Shown here piece after piece: positions 28,907 to 36,914 of a DNA stretch of 64,000 nt. The DNA comes from an uncultured Rhizobium sp. (lineage in GTDB: Bacteria > Pseudomonadota > Alphaproteobacteria > Rhizobiales > Rhizobiaceae). The stretch covers positions 267,119-331,118 of the forward strand of contig CAMFIF010000002.1 of assembly GCA_945952415.1 (NCBI GenBank). Direction: 5' to 3'. Position 1 is the first letter of the stretch. Every line of letters begins with the position of its first letter. A model generated the notes under the pieces. The model did not search any database, was not told where the DNA came from, and saw only the letters and a program-made list of their open reading frames with translations. The translations under genes were made by a program, and so were the position numbers.

Positions 28907-28942
28907 GGACCGCGCCGGCCTTGTCCCTGCCGGTCGCGGTCC
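28907..28942. terminator. Hairpin after the aminotransferase gene
   Basis: A long imperfect stem GGACCGCGCCGGC/GCCGGTCGCGGTCC (one bulged base) closes a 9-nt loop 20 bp past the stop codon. There is no T-tract, so termination is plausible but not certain. Confidence 0.5.
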
Positions 28943-29135
28943 GCCGATGTGGTGACATTGGCCCGTCCAAAAGCCCCCGCCACTTCCCCCTGCCGGGCGT
29001 CCCGCGCCCGTTCTTTCCGGTATCCGGTCTTTCTCGCGCCCTCTTCCGTGGCTTACGATCGGTCCGGTCCCGAATGGGGGTTCCTTGTCATGTTCTAGGG
29101 ATTTCGTTGCCGGCCAGAGCCCGCCGGCAGAGCAT

Positions 29136-29381
29136 TCAGTGCATGGTCATCCATTCGCGGGCGGCGCGAAGGGCGGCAGCCAGCTGCGTCTTGCTCATCG
29201 AGGCGGCCAGATCCGAACGGAGTTCGGCGGCGCGGTCGGAGCCCTTGATCGCAGCGATGTTCAGCCATTTGTGCGCGGCGACCAGATCCACGTCGCAACC
29301 ACGGCCGGTTGCATATTTGAGGCCCATCTCGCAGAGGGCATCGGGTCGGATTTCGGTGTTGTAGCTTTCGATCTGTGCCAT
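29136..29381 (-). CDS. Small Sel1-repeat protein
   Basis: 81 residues containing a single Sel1-type repeat: CEMGLKYATGRGCDVDLVAA followed by HKWLNIAAIKGSDRAAELRS. No signal peptide or second repeat. The start at 29381 is chosen because coding character begins there; the open frame extends to 29615 through basic, repeat-free sequence. Probably a protein-interaction adaptor, function unknown. Confidence 0.7.
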   Translation of the reverse strand: MAQIESYNTEIRPDALCEMGLKYATGRGCDVDLVAAHKWLNIAAIKGSDRAAELRSDLAASMSKTQLAAALRAAREWMTMH

Positions 29382-29913
29382 TTTTCTGTCCCTGTCAAAA
29401 AAGTTGCGTGGCTCTTTTCCCTGTCTTGTCAGCCTCTTGGCGGGCCTTTCCGGTTCAGCCCTCCCGTCTTTGTGCGGGGTTTTGTGGGGCCTTGCGGAGC
29501 GGCGGGGTGTTCCCCGCTCGTTGTTGAGGTGAATATGCCAAACTCCTTTCAATACTCGCTTAAAATGCATGATTAATTTGAGACAAACGAAATACAAACG
29601 ATCGGTAAAGATCACCGGGCGTTAAGCATCAGAGACCCTGTATTTGCGGGATTCTCGCTATTTTTCAACGCTTTGTTAGGCACGCGGTTTTCACCCTTCC
29701 CTAACCACGCGAAACGAAGCCATCCGGTCAAATGCGGGCTTATCCGTGCCCGTTGCGGCTGCAATTGCCTGTTTACCTTTACGTACGCGTCAGCTAGCAT
29801 GGTCCATGGCGGGCTGTGAAAGGAATGCTTTGACAGATCGCCACGGGAGAAGCAGATTTCGTCATGCCGGCCCGGGAGTGCCGGCATTGGCAGGACATCT
29901 TTGGAGGATGTGG
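29382..29913. other. Gene-poor divergent interval
   Basis: About 530 bp between the small Sel1 gene and the DUF2147 gene. It is less GC-rich around 29560-29640 and probably carries promoters for both flanking genes. No RNA gene, repeat or additional ORF with a ribosome site was recognised. Confidence 0.4.
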
Positions 29914-30252
29914 ATGATCCGGAAGACAATCATGGCGGCCGCGCTGATCGTGGCAACGGTACCGGCCCTTGCGGCAGAGCCCATCGAAGGCCAATGGAAG
30001 ACGGCCAGCGGCGAAACGGCAGCCATTGCCCCCTGCGGCGGCAATTTCTGCGTGACGCTGAAAACCGGCAAATATGCCGGCAAGACAATCGGCAAACTTG
30101 CCGGCTCCGGCAACAGCTATTCAGGCGAAATCACCGATCCGAAGGATGACAAGACCTATAGCGGCTCCGGCTCGGTCAACGGCAATTCGCTGAAGATGAA
30201 GGGCTGCGTGCTGATGATCCTTTGCAAATCGCAGACCTGGACGCGGCTCTGA
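29914..30252 (+). CDS. DUF2147 secreted protein
   Basis: 112 residues. A signal peptide (MIRKTIMAAALIVATVPALA) is followed by EPIEGQWKTASGETAAIAPC, the usual opening of DUF2147 proteins, and ends KGCVLMILCKSQTWTRL. The paired cysteines could be disulfide bonded in the periplasm. GGAGG lies 6 bases before the ATG at 29914; an ATG 6 bp earlier overlaps that ribosome site. Function unknown. Confidence 0.88.
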   Translation: MIRKTIMAAALIVATVPALAAEPIEGQWKTASGETAAIAPCGGNFCVTLKTGKYAGKTIGKLAGSGNSYSGEITDPKDDKTYSGSGSVNGNSLKMKGCVLMILCKSQTWTRL

Positions 30253-30276
30253 GCCGTTCTCTTCTCCATCATCTTC

Positions 30277-30305
30277 AAGACGGCCGCCCCTTCGGCGGCC
30301 GTCTT
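30277..30305. terminator. Bidirectional hairpin between convergent genes
   Basis: A perfect 12-bp stem AAGACGGCCGCC/GGCGGCCGTCTT with a 5-nt loop sits between the DUF2147 stop and the convergent GNAT stop. The A/T-ended stem is a good two-way terminator. Confidence 0.75.
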
Positions 30306-30316
30306 CAGTCGTACCG

Positions 30317-30817
30317 TCAGGTCGTGTCGAAGCCCTCGTGAAAGGTCACGACGCCGCGGGGCATTTCCGCATCGCCGAGACGCAGGCACTGGAAATAAAC
30401 TGGCGGCACGCCGCGCAGCGAGAGCGCCGGATCGGTCCGAAAGCCGAAGCGTCGGTAGTAGGCGGGATCGCCGAGCAGCACGCAGCCGCCCGCCCCTTCC
30501 AGGCGCAGGAGGCCGAGCCCCTTTCGGATGAGCGCCGAGCCGACGCCCTTGCGCTGGGCCGACGGCCGCACGGAAACCGGCCCCAACCCGAACCATCCGC
30601 AGGCCTCGCCGTCAATCCGGACGGGCGAGAAGGCCACGTGGCCGACAAGGCCCGCCTCGTCTTCCGCGACCAGGGAGAGATGCAACGCGCCAGCCCGGCG
30701 CAGGGCATCGATGATGGCGGGCTCGGTGCCGCTCGCAAAGGGCATGCCCGTAAAGGCGATGGACGTCAGGGTGCGTATGGCCGACGCATCCGTCGGCATT
30801 TCCGGCCTGATCCGCAT
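30317..30817 (-). CDS. GNAT-family N-acetyltransferase
   Basis: 166 residues with the acetyl-CoA binding motif of GNAT proteins, VSVRPSAQRKGVGSALIRKG, and the C-terminal LLGDPAYYRRFGFR typical of YhbS-like members. The acceptor is unknown. AAGGAG lies just before the ATG at 30817. It runs in the same direction as yjhX, 66 bp apart. Confidence 0.87.
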   Translation of the reverse strand: MRIRPEMPTDASAIRTLTSIAFTGMPFASGTEPAIIDALRRAGALHLSLVAEDEAGLVGHVAFSPVRIDGEACGWFGLGPVSVRPSAQRKGVGSALIRKGLGLLRLEGAGGCVLLGDPAYYRRFGFRTDPALSLRGVPPVYFQCLRLGDAEMPRGVVTFHEGFDTT

Positions 30818-30882
30818 GGGATCTCCTTTCCTGATGGGGTCGATGGCCCGCCGGAATGCGGCGGGCCTTGTGCGGCGGGAGT

Positions 30883-31140
30883 TCATCGGTTGTCTGCCTG
30901 CGCGCGCACGCTGCGCCTGCCCTTTTCCGAAATGCGGTAGGGGCTCGACTCGCGGGATTCGATCAGACGCTTGCGGCGCAGGCGCTGGAAAACGTCCAGC
31001 GTGCAGTCGCTCAGCACGAAGCCGTCGCGGGTAAAGCAGAAGACACGGAGGATGCGGCCATTGTCGCCGCGTTCATGGCGGATCACGCCGCCCTGCGCGA
31101 GTGCGTGCAGCACACGCTGTTCCAAACGGGAAATGTTCAT
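30883..31140 (-). CDS. yjhX: YjhX-family toxin
   Basis: 85-residue UPF0386/YjhX protein ([18 protein letters not shown], then [20 protein letters not shown] and [20 protein letters not shown]). The E. coli member (TopAI) inhibits topoisomerase I and is countered by YjhQ, a GNAT acetyltransferase. The adjacent downstream gene here is also a GNAT protein, which would make a matching toxin-antitoxin pair, although its YhbS-like sequence does not by itself prove the antitoxin role. Confidence 0.85.
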   Translation of the reverse strand: MNISRLEQRVLHALAQGGVIRHERGDNGRILRVFCFTRDGFVLSDCTLDVFQRLRRKRLIESRESSPYRISEKGRRSVRAQADNR

Positions 31141-31309
31141 GGGTAACCTGTAACTGAACCACAGTCAGGCATGGCTAAAGGCCGGGCGTCAGCCCGGGTT
31201 TCACCCTGCCGGATGGTCCCGATCAGCGATCAGGACGATCAATGGCGCGATACAAGCTCCAACATAAACCATCTCCACGGGTCGTTCGTGAGGTAGCAAG
31301 AATTAAGCG

Positions 31310-31341
31310 GAGCCGTCCGGCCTGTCAAACCGGCACGGCTC
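31310..31341 (-). terminator. Terminator hairpin after GST gene
   Basis: GAGCCGT (31310-31316) pairs with ACGGCTC (31335-31341), extended by CGG/CCG with a bulge. It starts 20 bases past the GST stop on the minus strand and is followed there by a weakly T-rich tract. The 31141-31309 interval upstream of yjhX holds nothing else recognised. Confidence 0.55.
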
Positions 31342-31360
31342 CCGAAAATGCGGGGGTGCC

Positions 31361-32065
31361 TCAGTCGCGGGCGCGCTGGCCGAAAAGCACGGCCTGGGCA
31401 TCCTTGTCCTTCGAAAGATCGGCCGCGCGGGCGCGCTCCTCCTTGCCCACCTCGATGCCGCGCTTGACGGCAGGGCGGGCCATCACGGCATCGAACCAGC
31501 GCTTCAGATGGGGGAAATCGGCAAGATCCTGGCCCTGTCGCTCATAGGGGATGATCCAGCCGATGCAGGCCATGTCGGCGATCGTATAGTCGCCAGCAAG
31601 AAACTCCCGATCGGCGAGCCGCTTGTTCATGACTCCGTAGAGCCGGTTGCATTCGTTCGTGTAGCGGTCGATGCCGTACTGGATCTTTTCCGGAGCATAT
31701 TGGCGGAAGTGATGGGCCTGGCCGGCCATGGGTCCAAGCCCGCCCACCTGCCAGAACAGCCATTCTTCCGTGGCCACCCGGGCGCGCTCCTCCTGCGGGT
31801 AGAAGCGGCCGGACTTGCGGCCGAGATATTGCAGGATGGCGCCGGATTCGAAGACAGAGATCGGCTCCCCGCCCGGGCCATCCGGATCGACGATAGCGGG
31901 CATGCGGTTGTTCGGCGCAATCCTCAGGAAATCCGGCGCGAACTGCTCGCCCTTGCCGATGTTGATGTAACGCACATTGTAGGGATGCCCGAGCTCTTCG
32001 AGCATGATGGTGATTTTCCAGCCATTCGGCGTCGGCCAGTAATAGAGATCGATGGGGGTGGTCAT
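31361..32065 (-). CDS. Glutathione S-transferase (YfcG/YghU-like)
   Basis: 234 residues: thioredoxin-like N-terminal domain (YYWPTPNGWKITIMLEELGHP, NNRMPAIVDPDG, ESGAILQYLG) and an all-helical C-terminal domain (FLAGDYTIADMACIGWI). The Asn in the PNG motif matches the Nu-class GSTs, which have disulfide-bond reductase activity on GSH. No operon partner is evident. Confidence 0.88.
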   Translation of the reverse strand: MTTPIDLYYWPTPNGWKITIMLEELGHPYNVRYINIGKGEQFAPDFLRIAPNNRMPAIVDPDGPGGEPISVFESGAILQYLGRKSGRFYPQEERARVATEEWLFWQVGGLGPMAGQAHHFRQYAPEKIQYGIDRYTNECNRLYGVMNKRLADREFLAGDYTIADMACIGWIIPYERQGQDLADFPHLKRWFDAVMARPAVKRGIEVGKEERARAADLSKDKDAQAVLFGQRARD

Positions 32066-32253
32066 GCGGCTCTCCTTGTCGTGCGTTCGGGGTCGGGCCC
32101 CGGCGGGGCAAAATCGCGTCAGTCTCTCATGGAAATAGAGGCTTGCCGCCCCCTCATCAAGCTGAACCGAAAATGAACCGCGATCTCAGGGCCCGTTCAG
32201 CCCGCTTGGGCCACTATGGCCATCAACAACACATGCCATCAGGGGTTCGCATC

Positions 32254-32418
32254 ATGTTGGTTCTCGCTCGCCGGTTCACCATTCTCTTCCTGGGCTCGGC
32301 CCTCTTCGCCTTCGCCATGCTCACCGCCATCGAACAGAACCGCGCCGAAGCCAATCGCTACCAGCCGCTTGCCTATTGCAGCACGGTTTCCGGATACAAG
32401 TGCGTTTCCTCGCTCTGA
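32254..32418 (+). CDS. Small membrane-anchored hypothetical protein
   Basis: A 54-residue frame with one hydrophobic segment (FTILFLGSALFAFAMLTA) followed by a short polar tail with two cysteines. AGGGG lies about 9 bases before the ATG at 32254; earlier in-frame starts exist at 32233 and 32143. It is not recognised and could be chance, though a signal-anchor shape and ribosome site support it. Confidence 0.4.
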   Translation: MLVLARRFTILFLGSALFAFAMLTAIEQNRAEANRYQPLAYCSTVSGYKCVSSL

Positions 32419-32462
32419 TCTCGGCGGAAACGGGGATAGGCCCGCTTCGGTGGATCTGTCGT

Positions 32463-32490
32463 TTGCGTGTCAGACTGGCCGATCTATAAT
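32463..32490 (+). promoter_or_regulatory. Promoter of amn, giving a leaderless transcript
   Basis: TTGCGT (32463-32468) and a perfect TATAAT (32485-32490) are 16 bp apart. The amn ATG begins only 5 bases after TATAAT, where the transcription start is expected, and there is no ribosome site. The mRNA is therefore probably leaderless. Confidence 0.7.
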
Positions 32491-32495
32491 GGCGC

Positions 32496-33998
32496 ATGGA
32501 AAAACGAATCTCTTCCCCTCTGGCTCCCGCCTTCGTCTCGCCGCCGCTTCAGGCCCCCCAGGAATTCACCGATGCCAAAGCCGCGGTGGACGCGCTGATT
32601 GCGCTTTACGAGCGCAATACCAGCTTCCTCACCGACGCCTTCCAGCGCCTTGGCAAGGGCGACCCGGTGCTTGGCCGCTACCGCGCCACCTATCCGCAGG
32701 TGGCGATCGAAACCGCAAGTTTCGGCCATGTGGATACGCGCCTTTCCTACGGCCATGTGACGGCGCCGGGCGTCTATACGACGACGGTCACGCGGCCGCG
32801 GCTTTTCCGCCATTATCTTGAGGAGCAGCTTTCGCTTCTGATGCGCAACCACCATGTGCCGGTGGTGGTTTCGGAATCCTCGACGCCCATACCGCTGCAT
32901 TTCGCCTTCGGTGAGGGCGCGCATGTGGAGGCCGAGGCCTCCTCGCTCAGCGACCTGCCCTTGCGCGACATCTTCGATGCGCCGGATCTGTCCACCACCG
33001 ATGACGAGATCGCCAACGGCGATTACATCCCGCCGCCGGGCGAGCCCTCTCCCCTCGCCCCCTTCACCGCGCAGCGCATCGATTATTCGCTGGCACGGCT
33101 TTCGCACTATACGGCGACCTCGGCGGAGCATTTCCAGAATTTCGTGCTCTTCACGAACTACCAGTTCTATGTGGACGAGTTCTGCGCCTGGGCACGGGAC
33201 CTGATGGCCAAGGGCGGCGATGGCTATACGGCCTTCGTGGAGCCCGGCAACATCACCACGTCTGCCGGGCATGCGGAGCCGGATGTGCCGGGCGTTCTCG
33301 CCCGCCTGCCGCAAATGCCGGCCTATCACCTGAAGCGCAAGGGCCATGCGGGCATCACGCTCGTCAATATCGGCGTCGGGCCCTCGAATGCCAAGACGAT
33401 CACCGATCATATTGCCGTTCTCAGGCCCCATGCCTGGCTGATGCTCGGCCATTGCGCCGGCCTGCGCAACAGCCAGCGGCTCGGCGATTATGTGCTCGCC
33501 CATGCCTATATGCGCGAGGACCATGTGCTGGATGACGACCTGCCGGTCTGGGTGCCGATCCCGGCGCTCGCCGAAGTGCAGCTTGCGCTCGAGGATGCGG
33601 TGGAGGAAATCACCGGTTACGAGGGCTATGAGCTGAAGCGCATCATGCGCACGGGCACCGTCGCCACCATCGACAACCGCAATTGGGAGTTGCGCGACCA
33701 GCGCGGCCCGGTGAAGCGGCTATCCCAGGCGCGCGCCGTGGCGCTCGACATGGAATCGGCCACCATCGCCGCCAACGGCTTCCGCTTCCGCGTGCCCTAT
33801 GGCACGCTGCTCTGCGTATCCGACAAGCCGCTGCATGGCGAACTGAAGCTGCCCGGCATGGCCACCGCCTTCTATCGCACACAGGTGGCGCAACACCTCC
33901 AGATCGGTATCCGCGCCGTCCAGAAACTCGCTGCCATGCCGCCGGAAAAGCTCCATTCCCGCAAGCTCCGGAGCTTCTTCGAGACCGCATTTCAGTGA
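32496..33998 (+). CDS. amn: AMP nucleosidase
   Basis: 500 residues. Hydrolyses AMP to adenine and ribose 5-phosphate, controlling the adenylate pool. N-terminal AMP-nucleosidase-specific domain (about 20-190; TRPRLFRHYLEEQLSLLMRN) and a phosphorylase-like C-terminal domain (about 280-490; HAGITLVNIGVGPSNAKTIT and VALDMESATIAANGFRF). The start coincides with the end of a consensus promoter, so translation is likely leaderless. Confidence 0.95.
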   Translation: MEKRISSPLAPAFVSPPLQAPQEFTDAKAAVDALIALYERNTSFLTDAFQRLGKGDPVLGRYRATYPQVAIETASFGHVDTRLSYGHVTAPGVYTTTVTRPRLFRHYLEEQLSLLMRNHHVPVVVSESSTPIPLHFAFGEGAHVEAEASSLSDLPLRDIFDAPDLSTTDDEIANGDYIPPPGEPSPLAPFTAQRIDYSLARLSHYTATSAEHFQNFVLFTNYQFYVDEFCAWARDLMAKGGDGYTAFVEPGNITTSAGHAEPDVPGVLARLPQMPAYHLKRKGHAGITLVNIGVGPSNAKTITDHIAVLRPHAWLMLGHCAGLRNSQRLGDYVLAHAYMREDHVLDDDLPVWVPIPALAEVQLALEDAVEEITGYEGYELKRIMRTGTVATIDNRNWELRDQRGPVKRLSQARAVALDMESATIAANGFRFRVPYGTLLCVSDKPLHGELKLPGMATAFYRTQVAQHLQIGIRAVQKLAAMPPEKLHSRKLRSFFETAFQ

Positions 33999-34000
33999 TA

Positions 34001-34032
34001 TTGCATATGTAGCGTGCCAGTGCTATGCTGGC
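34001..34032 (+). promoter_or_regulatory. Promoter and dyad of the first vapBC module
   Basis: TTGCAT (34001-34006) and TATGCT (34024-34029), 17 bp apart, form a promoter 30 bp before vapB. A dyad GCCAG-N7-CTGGC (34016-34032) overlaps the -10 element, a likely operator for VapB or VapBC autorepression. Confidence 0.6.
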
Positions 34033-34058
34033 GCCAGGATGCAAAACTGAGGCTCCCG

Positions 34059-34259
34059 ATGGGAAAGAGTGCCAGCACAGGGGCAGCGATAAAGCCAAAA
34101 GCGCCCGAACCGCCAGCGGTTGGGGAGCTTTCGGCTGTCAACCAGGAGCGTTTGCGCCGTAAGGCAGCGCTCAACCGTCTGTGGGGCATCGGGTGGGAGG
34201 GCGATCTCGAGTCCATGCGGCTGGGGGACCCCGATCAAAGGCCCAATGATCGTCGTTGA
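34059..34259 (+). CDS. vapB: VapB-type antitoxin, first module
   Basis: A 66-residue protein. The C-terminal QERLRRKAALNRLWGIGWEG matches the VapC-binding tail of the second antitoxin (GIGWEGDLEEM), while the N-terminal half is Ala/Pro-rich and lacks the ribbon-helix-helix start seen in the second copy. GAGG lies 6 bases before the ATG at 34059. It overlaps vapC by 14 bases, so they are translationally coupled. Confidence 0.7.
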   Translation: MGKSASTGAAIKPKAPEPPAVGELSAVNQERLRRKAALNRLWGIGWEGDLESMRLGDPDQRPNDRR

Positions 34260-34632
34260 CAGCTCCGTCTGGATCGGCTGGTTTCTTCGGCATTCCCACA
34301 AGGAGGTGGAGAAGCTGCGGACGGCGGATCCGATGGATATCATCGTCCCCGATCTCGTCCTTACCGAGGTGCTTCAGGGCGCCCGGACCGAAAGAGAAGC
34401 CGGGATCATTGCGAAGGAGCTTTCGATTTTCGGCGCACGGAGCATCTCGTCGCCCACCCTCGCCGTGAAGGCCGCGGAAAACTATCGGATGCTCCGCCGA
34501 AGGGGCATCACCATCCGCAAGACGATCGATCTCATCATCGGGACCTTCTGCATCGAGAACGGCTTTGCGCTGCTGCACATCGACCGGGATTTTCATCCCA
34601 TGGCGGACCATCTGGGTCTGGCGCTCGCCTAA
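34246..34632 (+). CDS. vapC: VapC PIN-domain ribonuclease toxin, first module
   Basis: 128 residues. PIN acidic residues are visible: Asp in MIVVDSSVWIG, Glu in LVLTEVLQG, Asp in RKTIDLIIGTF and Asp in HIDRDFHP. VapC toxins cleave specific RNAs, often initiator tRNA. Residues 70-128 are almost identical to the second VapC, but residues 1-69 are diverged. Confidence 0.92.
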   Translation: MIVVDSSVWIGWFLRHSHKEVEKLRTADPMDIIVPDLVLTEVLQGARTEREAGIIAKELSIFGARSISSPTLAVKAAENYRMLRRRGITIRKTIDLIIGTFCIENGFALLHIDRDFHPMADHLGLALA

Positions 34633-34657
34633 AGCGCCTGAGCTCGCGAGGCGACGG

Positions 34658-34686
34658 TTGCCACGTCTCGCATATTAGCCTATCTT
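34658..34686 (+). promoter_or_regulatory. Promoter of the second vapBC module
   Basis: TTGCCA (34658-34663) and TATCTT (34681-34686) are 17 bp apart, 24 bp before vapB2. The second module can therefore be transcribed independently of the first. Confidence 0.5.
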
Positions 34687-34710
34687 CACATTAATCATGG
34701 AGATGATGCG

Positions 34711-34908
34711 ATGCGCGTGAGCATTGAACTGGACCAGAAGGCAGTGGAAGAGCTTCGCACCTTTGCCGAAGGCAGCAGTGCGGAAGAGCAGGTTGCCGCC
34801 GCGCTGGCGGACTGGCTGCGCATCAAGCGTCAGCGCAGGGCATTCGATAATATGCATGGTATCGGTTGGGAAGGCGATCTCGAAGAGATGCGCAATAACT
34901 GGTCCTAG
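34711..34908 (+). CDS. vapB: VapB-type antitoxin, second module
   Basis: 65 residues with a helical N-terminal region (MRVSIELDQKAVEELRTFAE) of the DUF2191 type and the toxin-binding tail GIGWEGDLEEMRNN. GGAG lies 8 bases before the ATG. Its vapC partner starts 11 bp later. The tail is shared with the first module, raising the possibility of cross-talk. Confidence 0.85.
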   Translation: MRVSIELDQKAVEELRTFAEGSSAEEQVAAALADWLRIKRQRRAFDNMHGIGWEGDLEEMRNNWS

Positions 34909-34919
34909 AAACCAGCACC

Positions 34920-35309
34920 ATGATCGTTGTCGACAGCTCTGTCTGGATTGCGAAATTTCGGGGGCGTTCCTGCCGCGAAGTCAGTCTCCTGGCTGATCTG
35001 ATCGATGATGGAACCCTGCTTTTGGGGGATGCTATTCTGCTGGAATTGCTTCAGGGCGTCCGAAGTGAACTGGAACAACGCACACTTTTCAACGATCTTA
35101 CAGCCTTTGATGTAAAGCACATGCTCTCCCCCACCCTCGCCGTGAAGGCGGCGGAAAACTATCGCGCGCTCCGCCGAAGAGGGATCACCATTCGCAAGAC
35201 GATCGATCTCATCATCGGCACGTTCTGCATCGAGAACGGCTTTGCGCTGCTGCACATGGACCGGGATTTTCATCCGATGGCGGACCATCTGGGTCTGGCG
35301 CTCGCCTGA
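34920..35309 (+). CDS. vapC: VapC PIN-domain ribonuclease toxin, second module
   Basis: 129 residues with PIN residues Asp in VVDSSVWIA, Glu in LLELLQGV, Asp in KTIDLIIG and Asp in MDRDFHP. The last 60 codons match the first vapC at 58 of 60 residues (168 of 180 bases), whereas the first half differs strongly, showing recombination or gene conversion between the copies. Confidence 0.92.
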   Translation: MIVVDSSVWIAKFRGRSCREVSLLADLIDDGTLLLGDAILLELLQGVRSELEQRTLFNDLTAFDVKHMLSPTLAVKAAENYRALRRRGITIRKTIDLIIGTFCIENGFALLHMDRDFHPMADHLGLALA

Positions 35310-35335
35310 CCGGCCCCTGATGGTCCAGGGGCCGG
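35310..35335. terminator. Bidirectional hairpin after vapC2
   Basis: A perfect 10-bp stem CCGGCCCCTG/CAGGGGCCGG with a 6-nt loop starts immediately after the vapC2 stop and lies just past the convergent aminotransferase stop. No T-tract. Confidence 0.65.
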
Positions 35336-35348
35336 CCGGAGCGGCGGT

Positions 35349-36722
35349 TCAGCGCGGCATGGTATCGCGCAGGTGGTCGAGGCCGGCGCGGAGCTTGGTG
35401 ACCAGCTCGTCGATCTCGGCGCGGGTGATGACCAGCGGCGGGGAGGCCAGCATGCGGTCGTTGGTGGCGCGCAGCACGAGGCCGTTTTCGAGGCAGTGGT
35501 TGCGCACGACGACGCCTGCATCCTCCGGTTTTTCATAGCGGCGGCGGGTCGTCTTGTCGGCGGCAAGCTGGAGGCCGCCCATCAGGCCGACGCTTTCGGC
35601 CTGGCCGACCACCTCGTGATCCTCAAGGCTCTTCCAGGCGGCGGCGAAATAGGGGCCGACATCGTCATGCACCCGTTCCACCAGCTTCTCCTCCTCGATG
35701 ATCCGCAGGTTTTCGAGCGCGGCCGCAGCGCAGACCGGATGGCCGGAATAGGTGAAGCCATGGTTGAAATCGCCCGCCTCGTTGATCAGCACGTCGGCGA
35801 CGCGCTTGGAGACGATCACGCCGCCGATCGGCAGGTAGCCGGAGGAAAGACCCTTGGCGACGGGGCAAAGATCCGGCTCCAGCCCGTAATGCTGATGGCC
35901 GAACCAGGTGCCGAGACGGCCGAAACCGCAGATCACCTCGTCATTGACGAGCAGGACGTCATACTGCTTGCAGATGCGGGCGACTTCCGGCCAGTAGGTG
36001 GACGGCGGAATGATGACGCCGCCGGCGCCCTGGATCGGCTCGGCCACGAAGGCGGCCACCTTGTCGGCGCCGAGTTCGAGGATCTTGTCCTCCAGCTCGC
36101 GGGCCATCTTGAGACCGAATTCCTCGGGCGAAAGATCGCCCCCCTCCACATACCAGTAGGGCTGGCCGATATGGACGATTCCCGGGATCGGTAGGTCGCC
36201 CTGCTCATGCATCCACTTCATGCCGCCGAGCGAAGCGCCGGCGACGGTCGAGCCATGATAGCCATTGCGGCGGGAAATGATGACCTTCTTTTCCGGATGG
36301 CCAAGCGTTTTCCAGTAGACGCGCGCCATGCGCAGCCAGGTATCATTGGCTTCCGAGCCGGAGCCGGTGAAGAACACGTGGCTGAAGCGCGGGCCGGCAT
36401 GGGCGATGATCTTTTCGGCGAGCAGCGTTGCCGGCTCGGTCGTGGTGCCGAAGAAGGTGTTGTAATAGGGCAGCTCGTTCATCTGGCGCACCACCGCATT
36501 GGTGATCTCCTGCCGGCCATAGCCGACATTCACGCACCAGAGGCCGGCAAAACCATCCAGATATTTCTTGCCGTGGTTGTCGAAAATGTGAACACCCTCA
36601 GCGCGCTGGATGATCCGGGTGCCGGAGGCATTCAGCTTCTTCATATCCGAAAACGGGTGCATGTGATGAGCGGCATCAATGGCACCAATGTTGGAACGAG
36701 CATGAGAGGCATTCAGGGGCAT
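35349..36722 (-). CDS. Putrescine/omega-amino-acid:pyruvate aminotransferase (SpuC-like)
   Basis: 457-residue class III PLP aminotransferase. Blocks: MHPFSDMKKLNASGTRII, VFFTGSGSEANDTWLRMAR, VAEPIQGAGGVIIPPSTYW, NDEVICGFGRLG and the PLP lysine in CPVAKGLSSGYLPIGG. Sequence and the divergent gamma-glutamylputrescine synthetase suggest a polyamine (putrescine to 4-aminobutanal) role with pyruvate as acceptor. The ATG at 36722 follows GGAGGA; the frame upstream to 36740 has only TTG. Confidence 0.87.
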   Translation of the reverse strand: MPLNASHARSNIGAIDAAHHMHPFSDMKKLNASGTRIIQRAEGVHIFDNHGKKYLDGFAGLWCVNVGYGRQEITNAVVRQMNELPYYNTFFGTTTEPATLLAEKIIAHAGPRFSHVFFTGSGSEANDTWLRMARVYWKTLGHPEKKVIISRRNGYHGSTVAGASLGGMKWMHEQGDLPIPGIVHIGQPYWYVEGGDLSPEEFGLKMARELEDKILELGADKVAAFVAEPIQGAGGVIIPPSTYWPEVARICKQYDVLLVNDEVICGFGRLGTWFGHQHYGLEPDLCPVAKGLSSGYLPIGGVIVSKRVADVLINEAGDFNHGFTYSGHPVCAAAALENLRIIEEEKLVERVHDDVGPYFAAAWKSLEDHEVVGQAESVGLMGGLQLAADKTTRRRYEKPEDAGVVVRNHCLENGLVLRATNDRMLASPPLVITRAEIDELVTKLRAGLDHLRDTMPR

Positions 36723-36914
36723 TTTCTGTTGGTCCTCCAAAAGGGGTGCATCGGGTGGCGTTTCCTGCCAGTTTCTGCCGAATGACCCGTCTTGACTGTT
36801 GGGTGGGCTTAAGATTTACGCTGTGAGCATGTACTTTAGCAGTTGTTTTGACAAGAGAGCGAAAGTGCCAGGTACAGGGCAAACCGTGAAAAGCTCTGAA
36901 AAGCGCAGGGGATC

